A stretch of DNA of 64,000 bases, from NCBI RefSeq assembly GCF_016464425.1, contig NZ_JADDKQ010000010.1:186001-250000 (forward strand). The letters run 5' to 3'. The stretch comes from Actinotalea solisilvae. GTDB taxonomy: Bacteria > Actinomycetota > Actinomycetes > Actinomycetales > Cellulomonadaceae. The position numbers were made by a program, and so were the translations under genes. Below the pieces are notes generated by a model that was not told the origin of the DNA, did not search any database, and saw only the letters and a list, made by a program, of their open reading frames with translations. Within the stretch, counting starts at the first letter, position 1. Every line of letters begins with the position of its first letter. Below, piece after piece: positions 24,237 through 35,208 of the stretch.

Positions 24237-24387
24237 CGCTCTCCTCGTCGTCTCGTCCGGCAGGTGCTGCGCGTCCCGTGACGTGCGCTGCGGCTCGTCC
24301 GAGACGGTCGGCGCCCGCGGGCGGCCGACACGGCAGCATGGCACGGCCGTCCGGGTGAACGCGAGGCGACCGCCGTCCCGGCGGACG

Positions 24388-25974
24388 TCAGGTGTACGCG
24401 CCCGCGCCCTTGAGGAGGGCCATCGCCGCGGACCGTCCCGGGATGCCGCTGACCCCACCCCCGCGCCGCGCACCGGCGCCGGCGAGCAGCACGCGCGGGT
24501 GCTCGGTCGCGACGCCCCAGCGCTGCTCGGGCGACGTCGCTTCGGCGCCGTCGGGCAGCCACGGCCAGGACAGGTCGCGATGGAAGATGTGGCCGCCCGG
24601 CAGGCCGACGTCGCCCTCGAGGTCGACCGGGGACCGTGCCTCGAGGCACGGGCGCCCCTCGGCGTCGAGCGCGAGGCAGTCCTCGATCGGCTCGCCGAGC
24701 ACCGCGTCGAGCGAGCGCAGCGTCGCCTCGAGCGCGCGGGCCCGCGCGCCCTCGGGGTCCTCGCGGAAGAGGCGCGCGGGCATGTGCAGGCCGAAGAGCG
24801 TGAGCGTGTGGTGCCCGGTGGCACGCAGGCCCTCGCCGAGGATCGTCGGGTCGGTGAGCGTGTGGCAGTAGATCTCCGACGGCGGCGTCGTGGGCATCTC
24901 GCCCGCCGCGGCCTCGCGGTAGGCCCGCTCGAGCTGGTCGTAGCCCTCGTTGACGTGGAACGTCCCCGCGAACGCGGCGGCGGGGTCGACGAGCGGGTCG
25001 CGCAGCCGCGGCAGGCGCGTGAGCAGCATGTTGACCTTGAGCTGCGCGCCTTCGGGCGCGGGGCCGGTCGGCGCGACGCCCAGCAGCCGGTCGAGCTCGG
25101 CGGGTGCGCAGCCCGCGACGGCGTGCGCGGCCGCGGTGCGGTGCTCGACGCCGTCGTCGTCGGACCAGACGACCTCGACGCCGTCCGCGCCCGGGTGCAG
25201 CGCCGTGACGCGGCTGCGCACCGCGAGGTGCGCCCCGGCAGCGCGCGCGGCCCCGGAGAGCGCCGCGACCACGGCGCCCATGCCGCCCACGGGCACGTCC
25301 CAGTCACCCGTGCCGCCGCCGATGACGTGGTAGAGGTAGCAGCGGTTCTGGATGAGCGAGGCGTCGTGCGCGCGCGCGAACGTGCCGATGAGCGCGTCGG
25401 TGAGGACGACGCCGCGCACGAGGTCGTGGCCCACGGACCGCTCGACGAGCTCTCCGAGCGGCGCGTCGACGAGGTCCGCCCACCACGGCCCGAGCGCGGC
25501 GCGCGCCTCGTCCGCCGTCGGCAGCGGGCCCGTGACCGTGGGGAAGAGCGTGCGCGCGAGCTCGCCCGTGCGCTCGCCGAGCGCGCGCCAGCGGTCGACG
25601 TCGTCGGCGGCGCCCACGCGCGCGAAGGAGGCCGCGGTCGCGGCGGCGTCGCCCGTGTCGACGAGCAGCCCGCGGGCCGGGTCGTCCGGCACGGGGGTGT
25701 AGGAGGACACGCGGCGGCGGCGCAGCGTGAGGTCGAGGCCGAGCTCGTCGCGCACGGCGCGCGGCATGAGCGAGACGAGGTAGGAGTAGCGCGACAGGCG
25801 CGCGTCGACGCCCGGGAACGCCTGGGCCGAGACGGTGGCCCCGCCGAGGTGGTCGGCGGCCTCGAGCAGCAGCACGCTGCGACCCGCGCGCGCGAGGTAG
25901 GCGGCGGTGGTGAGGGCGTTGTGCCCTCCCCCCACCACGACGACGTCGTACCGGGCGGCGGGGCTCGTCTGCAC
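24388..25974 (-). CDS. Phytoene-dehydrogenase-like FAD oxidoreductase
   Basis: 528 residues from GTG 25974. The N-terminal Rossmann motif is YDVVVVGGGHNALTTAAYLARAGRSVLLLEA, followed by the carotenoid-desaturase-like GGATVSAQAFPGVDARLSRYSYLVSLM. A middle segment VIGGGTGDWDVPVGGMGAVVAAL and the C-terminal GAGARRGGGVSGIPGRSAAMALL bind FAD. This is the NAD(P)/FAD-dependent oxidoreductase group related to CrtI/PDS that is often not linked to carotenoid clusters; no crt genes are nearby, so the substrate is unknown. The start is chosen as the first plausible codon before the Rossmann fold; its ribosome binding site is weak. Confidence 0.85.
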   Translation of the reverse strand: MQTSPAARYDVVVVGGGHNALTTAAYLARAGRSVLLLEAADHLGGATVSAQAFPGVDARLSRYSYLVSLMPRAVRDELGLDLTLRRRRVSSYTPVPDDPARGLLVDTGDAAATAASFARVGAADDVDRWRALGERTGELARTLFPTVTGPLPTADEARAALGPWWADLVDAPLGELVERSVGHDLVRGVVLTDALIGTFARAHDASLIQNRCYLYHVIGGGTGDWDVPVGGMGAVVAALSGAARAAGAHLAVRSRVTALHPGADGVEVVWSDDDGVEHRTAAAHAVAGCAPAELDRLLGVAPTGPAPEGAQLKVNMLLTRLPRLRDPLVDPAAAFAGTFHVNEGYDQLERAYREAAAGEMPTTPPSEIYCHTLTDPTILGEGLRATGHHTLTLFGLHMPARLFREDPEGARARALEATLRSLDAVLGEPIEDCLALDAEGRPCLEARSPVDLEGDVGLPGGHIFHRDLSWPWLPDGAEATSPEQRWGVATEHPRVLLAGAGARRGGGVSGIPGRSAAMALLKGAGAYT

Positions 25975-26012
25975 CTGCCGACCGTACGACACGGCCGTGT
26001 GCGACCGTGGGA

Positions 26013-26057
26013 GGGCGAGGGGTGGGCGCGCGCTCCAGGGCAGCCCACCCCTCGCCC
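26013..26057 (-). terminator. Terminator after the alpha-amylase gene
   Basis: A perfect 15-bp stem (26013-26027 with 26043-26057) begins 12 bases beyond the amylase stop codon on the minus strand and also lies upstream of the oxidoreductase start. Confidence 0.75.
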
Positions 26058-26069
26058 GATCAGGGACTC

Positions 26070-27947
26070 CTAGCCGCGCCAGGAGTCGGTCAGGGTGAGC
26101 ACGCCGCTCGCGGGCACGGTCGCGGTGCGGTTCGCGCCGCTCTCCCAGACCACCGCCCCCGAGCCGTCGACCCGCACGTACTTGTACTGGACGGTCGTGC
26201 CCGCGGGCAGCGCCACGGAGGCACGCCAGACCGGGTACGTCGCCGACGAGAGCGCGACGCCCGCGGCCGGGCTCCACGCGCCGAGCGACGGGTGGTCGCC
26301 GACGACGCGGATGTTCTGGCCCCAGGTCGTCGTGGCGTTGACGCCGAAGGAGACGGAGGCGACGGCGCCGTCGTCCCCGCCGCCGTTCCCGGTGTCTCCG
26401 CCGCCGGTGCCGCCGCCGGAGCGCGCACCGACGTGGATCGCGAGCGCGTCGTTCGCGCCGACACTCGCGGTGAACGTGCCGTCCGCGGCGACGGTGACGG
26501 TCGCGCCCGAGCAGCCGGTCGCCGTCGGGCCGCCGTTGACGACGTCGCAGTAGGTGCCCGCGGGCAGGTTCGTCGCGAAGGTCCGGCTCAGCGTGCCGCC
26601 CTCCTTGTTGATGACGGCGTAGCCCTGGGCGCCGCGGCCGAAGGCGATCTGGTTGTTGCCGTTGGTCCACCAGCGCACGACGGGCGCGCCGTTCGTCGCG
26701 TTGTGGAAGCCGACCATGTTCCGGATCGGGCGCCAGTCGTGCTGGCACCGCCAGCCGTTCGCGTAGCAGGTCGCGTCACGCACGCTGCCGTCGCCCTCGA
26801 GCGGGGCGCCGGCGTCCTTGTCGGTGAAGGAGTAGCCCGAGTGGACGGCCGGCGAGCCGTACGGCCAGGCGAGCATGAAGACGTTCGCGAGCGTGTACGT
26901 CGAGCCGTAGGTCTGGTTGAGGGACTCGCCGTTGCGCTCGGTGTCGTGGTTGTCGACGAACACGCCGGCGCTGCCGGACGGGAGCATGCCCCACGACTGG
27001 CCGAAGTCCGACAGGTACGCGAGCCGCTCGTTCGTGAACACGCGCTTGAGGTTGCGGGCGTAGTCGAACTCGTGGACGTCGCCGATGCCCGTGTACTCCG
27101 AGTCCTGGACCGGCTCACCGGCCGCGCCGATGACCTCCTGGACCACGTAGACGCTCGGGTCCGTGAGGCGCGAGCGGATGTTCGCGAGGTCCGTCGCCGG
27201 GATGTGCTTGGCGGCGTCGACCCGGAAGCCGCGCACGCCCAGCGAGATGAGGTCGTTGAGGTAGCCCGCGATGCGGCCGCGCACGTAGTCCGAGCCGGTG
27301 CGCAGGTCCGCGAGGTTGACGAGGTTGCAGTGCTGGACCTCCCACCGGTCGCCGTAGTTGGCGATGTCGCGACGGCAGTCGTTGAAGTCCTGGCTCTGGT
27401 AGATGCCGGGGTAGGTGTAGTGCTGGAAGGTCGAGCCGGCGAACCCGGTACCGCCCGCCGACTGGCCGCTCATGTGGTTGATGACGACGTCAGCGATGAC
27501 GTCCACGCCCGCGGCGCGGCACGTCTGCACCATCGAGGCGAACTCGGCGCGGGTGCCGAGCTTGGACTCGATGCGGTACGAGACGGGCTGGTACGACGTC
27601 CACCACTGGCTGCCGCGCACGTGCTCCTGCGGCGGCGAGACCTGCACCCAGCCGTAGCCGGCCGGGCCGAGGACGTTCGTGCACTCGCGCGCGACGGAGT
27701 TCCACGTCCACTGGAAGAGGACGGCGGTGACGTCCTTGGTGCCGGGCGGCTGAGGGGCGGCGGGCGAGGCGGTCGGCACGAGCGTCGCGAGCACCGCGAC
27801 GAGCACGGCGACGACGGTCGAGGCGAGACCGCGGCGCCGGGAGCCGGCGGGGCGAGCGATGCGGGCGATGGTGGTGGGGGCGGCGTCGCCCCGGTGGGTC
27901 CTGCGGGTCGTGCGATGTCCGATGACGAAAGCCAACGGTGTCCCCAT
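26070..27947 (-). CDS. Secreted alpha-amylase (GH13) with C-terminal CBM20
   Basis: 625 residues. A long basic N-region and hydrophobic core (residues about 41-62) followed by SPAAP form a signal peptide, so the enzyme is exported. The GH13 catalytic domain carries [19 protein letters not shown] with nucleophile D244, VVQEVIG with acid/base E271 and FVDNHDTE with D335. An all-beta domain C follows, then a [14 protein letters not shown] linker and a starch-binding CBM20 (about 525-625; [29 protein letters not shown]). It hydrolyses internal alpha-1,4 bonds of starch. Possible LacI-type operator elements lie upstream (28020-28058). MalQ is encoded 5 kb away on the same strand. Confidence 0.95.
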   Translation of the reverse strand: MGTPLAFVIGHRTTRRTHRGDAAPTTIARIARPAGSRRRGLASTVVAVLVAVLATLVPTASPAAPQPPGTKDVTAVLFQWTWNSVARECTNVLGPAGYGWVQVSPPQEHVRGSQWWTSYQPVSYRIESKLGTRAEFASMVQTCRAAGVDVIADVVINHMSGQSAGGTGFAGSTFQHYTYPGIYQSQDFNDCRRDIANYGDRWEVQHCNLVNLADLRTGSDYVRGRIAGYLNDLISLGVRGFRVDAAKHIPATDLANIRSRLTDPSVYVVQEVIGAAGEPVQDSEYTGIGDVHEFDYARNLKRVFTNERLAYLSDFGQSWGMLPSGSAGVFVDNHDTERNGESLNQTYGSTYTLANVFMLAWPYGSPAVHSGYSFTDKDAGAPLEGDGSVRDATCYANGWRCQHDWRPIRNMVGFHNATNGAPVVRWWTNGNNQIAFGRGAQGYAVINKEGGTLSRTFATNLPAGTYCDVVNGGPTATGCSGATVTVAADGTFTASVGANDALAIHVGARSGGGTGGGDTGNGGGDDGAVASVSFGVNATTTWGQNIRVVGDHPSLGAWSPAAGVALSSATYPVWRASVALPAGTTVQYKYVRVDGSGAVVWESGANRTATVPASGVLTLTDSWRG

Positions 27948-28019
27948 TCGGTTCTGGCCGGGCCGGGGCCCGGACGGCCGGTCGCCACGGCTGTGTGACG
28001 ACCTCGAGTGGAGCGCGCT

Positions 28020-28058
28020 GCAACGGACTGCAACAAGTCCGCAACTTCCCTGGAAGTT
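28020..28058 (-). promoter_or_regulatory. Repeat/palindrome cluster upstream of the amylase
   Basis: GCAAC occurs at 28020-28024, 28030-28034 and 28041-28045, about one helical turn apart. GGACT-N6-AGTCC (28025-28040) and the palindrome AACTTCC-CT-GGAAGTT (28043-28058) overlap the array. It lies 75-110 bases before the amylase start. TTGCA-rich operators bound by LacI-family maltose regulators precede amylase genes in streptomycetes; a similar role is inferred. Confidence 0.45.
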
Positions 28059-28076
28059 TGCAGAGTAGACACGCGA

Positions 28077-28172
28077 GGCCCGCCGCGCAACGGCACGGCG
28101 GGCCCCGATCCCCTCGCGAACTGGAGCGTCGCGGCCCCGACACGCGGGCGTGTCGGGCGCGAACGCTCCAGT
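28077..28172 (-). terminator. Two tandem hairpins between the Rv2466c-like and amylase genes
   Basis: Going downstream from the Rv2466c-like stop, the first is a compound palindrome at 28120-28172 (outer arms ACTGGAGCGT/ACGCTCCAGT, inner arms CCCGACACGC/GCGTGTCGGG). The second is GGCCCGCCG/CGGCGGGCC at 28077-28104. Together they should terminate transcription before the amylase promoter. Confidence 0.7.
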
Positions 28173-28187
28173 CTGCGGGTGAGGTGG

Positions 28188-28862
28188 TCAGTCGAAGATC
28201 GGGCCGTCCTTGCGGCTGCGCTTGAGCTCGTAGAAGCCGGGGACGCCGGTGACCAGGACGAAGCCGTCCCAGAGGCGGCCCGCGTCCTCGCCCTTCGGCG
28301 CGGGCGTCATCACCGGGCCGAAGAACGCGGTCCCGTTGATCGCGACCACGGGCGTGCCGACGTCGTCGCCCACGAGGTCGATCGCGCGCTGGTGGGAGGC
28401 GCGCAGCTCCGCGTCGTGCTCGTCCGACGACGCCGCCTCGATGAGCTCGGCGGGCAGACCGACCTCGGCGAGCGCCTCCGCGACGACGGCCAGGCGCTCG
28501 TCCTTGCGGCCGCCCGGGTGCAGGCGCGTGCCGATGGCGTCGTAGAGGGGCTTGACGACGGCGTCGCCGTGGGCGAGGCGGGCCGCGGTGACCACGCGGA
28601 CCGGACCCCACGCGTCGTCCATCGAGCGGCGGTAGTCCGCGGGCAGGTCGCGGCCCTCGTTGAGCACCGCGAGGCTCATGACGTGCCAGCGCACCTCGAC
28701 GTCGCGCACCTGCTCGACCTCGGTCATCCACCGCGACGTCATCCAGGCCCACGGGCAGACGGGGTCGAACCAGAAGTCGGCGGTCGCGCGGGGCGCTGTG
28801 GTGTCGCCCGCCGCGGCGGTCGTCGGCTCCGTGGTGGTCGCGGGCTCGGTCGTCGTCGTCAT
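28188..28862 (-). CDS. DsbA-fold protein of the Rv2466c (mycothiol-dependent nitroreductase) family
   Basis: 224 residues with GGAGGAG before the ATG. After a Thr/Ala-rich N-terminal extension of about 25 residues comes a thioredoxin fold with a DsbA-like helical insertion: [20 protein letters not shown], with Cys36-Pro-Trp-Ala39, and later [37 protein letters not shown], the cis-Pro region typical of this family. Mycobacterial Rv2466c has CPWC and works with mycothiol in redox defence and nitro-prodrug activation. Here the second Cys is Ala, so a monothiol mechanism is expected. It is divergent from pepN. Confidence 0.85.
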   Translation of the reverse strand: MTTTTEPATTTEPTTAAAGDTTAPRATADFWFDPVCPWAWMTSRWMTEVEQVRDVEVRWHVMSLAVLNEGRDLPADYRRSMDDAWGPVRVVTAARLAHGDAVVKPLYDAIGTRLHPGGRKDERLAVVAEALAEVGLPAELIEAASSDEHDAELRASHQRAIDLVGDDVGTPVVAINGTAFFGPVMTPAPKGEDAGRLWDGFVLVTGVPGFYELKRSRKDGPIFD

Positions 28863-29082
28863 GCGTCTCCTCCGGGGGCTCGTCGGCTGGCGGGCGGACC
28901 TCGGTCCGCCTCCCGGCAACCCTGCCCAGCCGCAGGTCATTCCGCGACCGCGCGCGAGGCACGGGAATCCGCGGCGTGCCACGTCCCGCCGGATGAGAGG
29001 ATCACCCGCAGCAACCGCGTCCCCCCGACCTACCGGTCCCCGCCCGGCCCACGACGGCCCGAGCCCGCGAAGGAGCACCACC

Positions 29083-31668
<2,586 letters not shown>

Positions 31669-31738
31669 CCCCGGCGGGCAGCCCGCCCCCCACACCCGAA
31701 CCCGTCCGCCCGCCCCTCGGCGCCATCACACGGCCCCC

Positions 31739-31837
31739 GAGCGCGGAGCCACGTGCCCTCGCGCGGAGCCCCGTGCCGCGAGTGCGGAGCGCCGTGCCCG
31801 GACACGCCGGTGAGTCGTGGCACGACGCTCCGCGCTC
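31739..31837. repeat. Three direct and one inverted copy of a 19-bp repeat after pepN
   Basis: The unit GAGCGCGGAGCNNCGTGCC occurs at 31739-31757, 31759-31777 and 31780-31798 (minor changes at the first bases) and inverted at 31819-31837. The third copy and the inverted copy form a 19-bp hairpin. The array lies between convergent pepN and the kinase gene and probably terminates both. The rest of 31669-31884 is G-rich low-complexity DNA without a gene. Confidence 0.85.
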
Positions 31838-31884
31838 GGTGGGGGTGGGGGGTGGGGATGGGCGTGCGGGAGTGGGGCGCGCGG

Positions 31885-32961
31885 TCAGGGCGGGAGGGTG
31901 TCGAGCCAGCGGTCGGCGGCTCCCGGTGACGTGAGGTGGACCCAGTGGGGGCCGCGGAGGAGCGCGAACCGTCGACGGCGCTCGGCGTGCGTGCGCCAGG
32001 CCCAGAGCACGATGTTGTCCTCGGGCCGGCGCCGGAACATGCCGGTCCAGGGCTCGCGGTTGCCGTTCCAGAGCTCGCGCCGCGTCACCGCGCGCACCAC
32101 CGTGCGCCGCACCACGCGACCCATGACGACGCGACGCGGGTAGTCGAGCCAGACCACGACGTCGGCGTCGTCGAGCAGCGGCCCGATCCGGGCCTGGTAG
32201 TTGCCGTCGACGACCCAGCCGTCCGGCGCGGACGCGACGAACGCGCTGACCGCCGCCCGGAACTCCTCGTCGGACGCCGGCTGCCAGCCCGCCCGGTGGA
32301 AGACCGCGTCCAGCTCGAGGTGGGGCAGCCCCAGCCGGCGCGCGACCGCCGCGGCGAACGTCGTCTTCCCCGTGCCGGACGTGCCCAGCACGCGGACCCG
32401 GCGCGGTTGCACCCGCACCCGCTCGCCCGGCTCCGGGACCCAGGTCGCGGCCGCGCGTGGCGTGAGGCGGAGCCACCGCTCGGGGTCCCGCGCGGCGAGC
32501 GCGGCCCACCGGCGCCGGTCGCCGGCGTGGTGCCGCACCGCCCACCCCAGGACGCGCGCCTCGGCGCCACGACGCCAGCCCGCGCGCGGGCGGACGACCC
32601 GCGCGAGCAGGATCCACACGGTCCGCCGCAGCGGCGCGTCGACCCACAGGACGACGTCGGCGTCGGCGTAGCGCAGGCCGACCTCGTGCGCGTCGTCGCC
32701 GTCCACGACCCAGCCGTCGGGCGCCTCCGCGAGCGCGCGCCCGCACGCGGCACGGAACTGCTCGGGCGTGGCGACGCCGCCGCCGGGGCGCCGGACCAGG
32801 GAGTCCACCTCGACCAGGGGCACGCGGAGCAGCTCGGCCGTGCGGCCCGCCAGGTGCGTCTTGCCCGCGCCCTCGGGCCCGACGACGCGGACGCGGCGGG
32901 ACGGGGTCGGCGCGGAGGGCCGGCCGGGCGGGCCCGCCGCGTGCGGCTCGTGCTGCGGCAT
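31885..32961 (-). CDS. Tandem-duplicated P-loop nucleotide kinase-like protein
   Basis: 358 residues made of two homologous halves. Each has a Walker A (GPEGAGKT 28-35; GTSGTGKT 193-200), a conserved acidic-aspartate segment (VEVDSLVRRPG; LELDAVFHRAGW), then EQFRAACGRALAEAPDGWVVDGD versus EEFRAAVSAFVASAPDGWVVDGN, and a Walker-B-like strand (ADVVLWVDAP; ADVVVWLDYP). The fold is that of adenylate-kinase-like/FlaR-type ATPases. The second half keeps GNY and the LWNGNRE motif and looks active; the first half is more diverged. The ATG shares one base with the malQ stop, so it is translated with malQ. The substrate is unknown. Confidence 0.8.
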   Translation of the reverse strand: MPQHEPHAAGPPGRPSAPTPSRRVRVVGPEGAGKTHLAGRTAELLRVPLVEVDSLVRRPGGGVATPEQFRAACGRALAEAPDGWVVDGDDAHEVGLRYADADVVLWVDAPLRRTVWILLARVVRPRAGWRRGAEARVLGWAVRHHAGDRRRWAALAARDPERWLRLTPRAAATWVPEPGERVRVQPRRVRVLGTSGTGKTTFAAAVARRLGLPHLELDAVFHRAGWQPASDEEFRAAVSAFVASAPDGWVVDGNYQARIGPLLDDADVVVWLDYPRRVVMGRVVRRTVVRAVTRRELWNGNREPWTGMFRRRPEDNIVLWAWRTHAERRRRFALLRGPHWVHLTSPGAADRWLDTLPP

Positions 32962-35096
32962 CAGCCGCGCAGGGCCGCCACGAGCGACCTCAGCCGCGGG
33001 TTGTCGAACAGGTCGTCGACCATGACGAGCCGCTGCGCCGAGTCCGCCAGCGGGACCCGCCAGTTCGGGTACTCCTGGTCCGTGCCCGGCTGGTTCTGCG
33101 CACGCCGCTCGCCGACGGCGTCGGCGAGCGACACCCCGACGAGGACGGCCGGGGAGGCCATGACGAGCCGGTGCAGCGCCTCGACGAGCTGGCGCTCGGA
33201 CGCGTCCGGGCCGACGAGCCCGCGCTGTGCCACGACGCCGAGCATCTGGTCGCGCTCGACGCGTGCCGCCTGCCGGACGACCTCGACCGGCTCGCTGAGC
33301 AGCCCGAGGCGGTCGCGCAGGTCCACGTGCTCGAGCGCGAGGTAGCCCGCGGTGGGCGGGAGGTCGTGCGTGGTCACCGTCGCGAGCGCGAGCGTCCGGT
33401 AGTGCTCGGGCGGCATCGGCGCGTCGTGCTCGCGCTCGAACCACAGGACCGACGTGCCCAGCACGCCGCGCTCCGTGAGGTAGTCGCGGACCCACGGCTC
33501 GAAGACGCCGAGGTCCTCGCCGATGACGACCGCGCCGGCCCGGTGCGCCTCGAGGCACAGGATGCCGATGAGGGCCTCGTGGTCGTACCGGACGTAGGCG
33601 CCGTCCTGCGCGCCCTGTCCCTGCGGGATCCACCACAGGCGGAACAGCCCGATGACGTGGTCGATGCGGATCGCGCCCGCGTGCCGCAGCACCGTGCGGA
33701 GCATGTCGCGGTACGGCGCGTAGGCGGCGCGCGCGAGCGCGTCGGGGCGCCACGGCGGCTGCGACCAGTCCTGGCCCTGCTGGTTGTACATGTCCGGCGG
33801 CGCGCCGACCGAGACCCCCTGCGCCAGGACGTCCCGCATCGACCACGCGTCCGCGCCCTCGGGGTGCACGCCGACCGCGAGGTCGTGCATGATCCCGAGC
33901 CGCATGCCGCCCTCGACCGCGGCGCGCTGGGCGGCCGCGAGCTGCTCGTCCGCGACCCACTGGAGCCAGCAGTAGAACGTGATGCGCTCCGCGAGCTCGG
34001 TGCGCAGGGCCTTGACCACGTCGGAGTGGCGGTCGTCGGCGCCCTCGGGCCACTCGCGGCCCGCGAAGTGCTCGCTCATCGCGCACCACAGGGCGAAGTC
34101 CTCGAGGCCCTCGCCCTGCTCGCGACGGAACGCGGCGAACGCGAGCTCGCGCGCGGTCGAGCGCGGCGCGGCGAACACGACGTCGAGTGCGACGCGCTTG
34201 GCCTCCCACGCCGTGTCGCGGTCGATCGGGCCCGGCTCGGTGCTCAGCGGGCGAGCCTCCTCGGCCTGCCACTCGATCAGCGAGCGCTCGGCGACGGGCA
34301 GGTACGCCGTCTCGGGGATGTCCTCCACGCGCAGGTAGAGCGGGTTGACGAAGCGCCGGCTGGTCGGCAGGTAGGGCGAGGGCGACAGCGGCGCCACGGG
34401 CTCGGCCGCGTGCAGGGGGTTGATGAGCAGGAAGTCGGCGCCCGAACGGTGGGCGGACATCCACGCGATCTCGCGCAGGTCGGCGAGGTCGCCCACGCCC
34501 CACGAGCGCTCGGAGCGCACAGAGTAGAGCTGCGCCATGAACCCCCACGCGCGACGCTCGGCCAGCCCGTGGGGCAGCTCGAGGCGCTCGGGCGTGACCA
34601 CCACCGTCGCGCGCGACGTCGTGCCGCCGCTCTGCGCGACGAGGGTGTGCCAGCCGAGCGGCAGGTCCGCCGGGACCTCGACGGTCGCGCGGCCCACCAC
34701 GCGGCCGTCCACGGTGCGCGGCGGGACGTAGTGGTCGACCTGGGCGACGGCGCGGCGCCCGCCCCCGGCCTCGGGGTCCAGCTCGAGCCAGGTCTCGACG
34801 GTGTCGCCGTCCCGGACGTGCACGGGGACCCGACGCGTGGTGCCCCGCCGCAGGACGACGGCCGGCGGCAGCGGCCGGCGCCACTCGTCGTCCTCGGCGT
34901 GCTCGAGGGCGAGGGCGGCGCGCTCGGGCGTCGAGGCGTCGACGCCCAGGGCGGCGAGCACGGCGACGAGGGTCGCCTCGCTCACCGTCCGCTTCTCGCC
35001 GCCGAACCCCCAGAAGTCGGGGACGACGCCGAACCGCTCGGCGAGCGCGAGCAGCGGTGCGGGCAGGTCCCCGGTCGGGTGGTCGGCGTGCGGCAC
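32961..35096 (-). CDS. malQ: 4-alpha-glucanotransferase
   Basis: 711 residues from GTG 35096. It transfers maltodextrin chains between glucans (GH77). An N-terminal beta domain of about 150 residues, typical of actinobacterial MalQ, precedes the catalytic barrel: PHGLAERRAWGFMAQLYSVRS, DFLLINPLHA, the nucleophile region AIRIDHVIGLFRLWWIP, acid/base VIGEDLGV and third acid TTHDLPPTAGYL. It would act on oligosaccharides made by the secreted amylase after uptake. The start is 7 bases after CAGGAT; an AGGA ribosome binding site or a leaderless -10 are both possible. The duplicated kinase gene overlaps its stop. Confidence 0.95.
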   Translation of the reverse strand: MPHADHPTGDLPAPLLALAERFGVVPDFWGFGGEKRTVSEATLVAVLAALGVDASTPERAALALEHAEDDEWRRPLPPAVVLRRGTTRRVPVHVRDGDTVETWLELDPEAGGGRRAVAQVDHYVPPRTVDGRVVGRATVEVPADLPLGWHTLVAQSGGTTSRATVVVTPERLELPHGLAERRAWGFMAQLYSVRSERSWGVGDLADLREIAWMSAHRSGADFLLINPLHAAEPVAPLSPSPYLPTSRRFVNPLYLRVEDIPETAYLPVAERSLIEWQAEEARPLSTEPGPIDRDTAWEAKRVALDVVFAAPRSTARELAFAAFRREQGEGLEDFALWCAMSEHFAGREWPEGADDRHSDVVKALRTELAERITFYCWLQWVADEQLAAAQRAAVEGGMRLGIMHDLAVGVHPEGADAWSMRDVLAQGVSVGAPPDMYNQQGQDWSQPPWRPDALARAAYAPYRDMLRTVLRHAGAIRIDHVIGLFRLWWIPQGQGAQDGAYVRYDHEALIGILCLEAHRAGAVVIGEDLGVFEPWVRDYLTERGVLGTSVLWFEREHDAPMPPEHYRTLALATVTTHDLPPTAGYLALEHVDLRDRLGLLSEPVEVVRQAARVERDQMLGVVAQRGLVGPDASERQLVEALHRLVMASPAVLVGVSLADAVGERRAQNQPGTDQEYPNWRVPLADSAQRLVMVDDLFDNPRLRSLVAALRG

Positions 35097-35208
35097 GGGT
35101 TCGATCCTGCCAGAGCACGCGGCGCCCGCACCCCGCGCGCGCCGAGCGGGGTGCGGCCGGTCGTGGGCCCGGCGCGAGCGGGGCGGCACCGCGCCGTAGC
35201 CTGCGGGG

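Noticed and set aside
24388-25974. Carotenoid biosynthesis gene
   Set aside because: The protein is CrtI-like in its FAD motifs, but no phytoene synthase, cyclase or GGPP synthase gene is in the neighbourhood.
28863-29082. CCCGGCAACC sequence in the divergent gap looked like part of a SAM-type riboswitch
   Set aside because: The flanking stems of SAM-I or SAM-IV are not formed, and neither pepN nor the Rv2466c-like gene is a sulfur-amino-acid gene. Only a 7-bp GGCGGAC/GTCCGCC hairpin is evident.
31669-31884. Possible short CRISPR-like array after pepN
   Set aside because: The 19-bp units are separated by only one or two bases, have no spacers and include an inverted copy, so this is a REP-like hairpin cluster.
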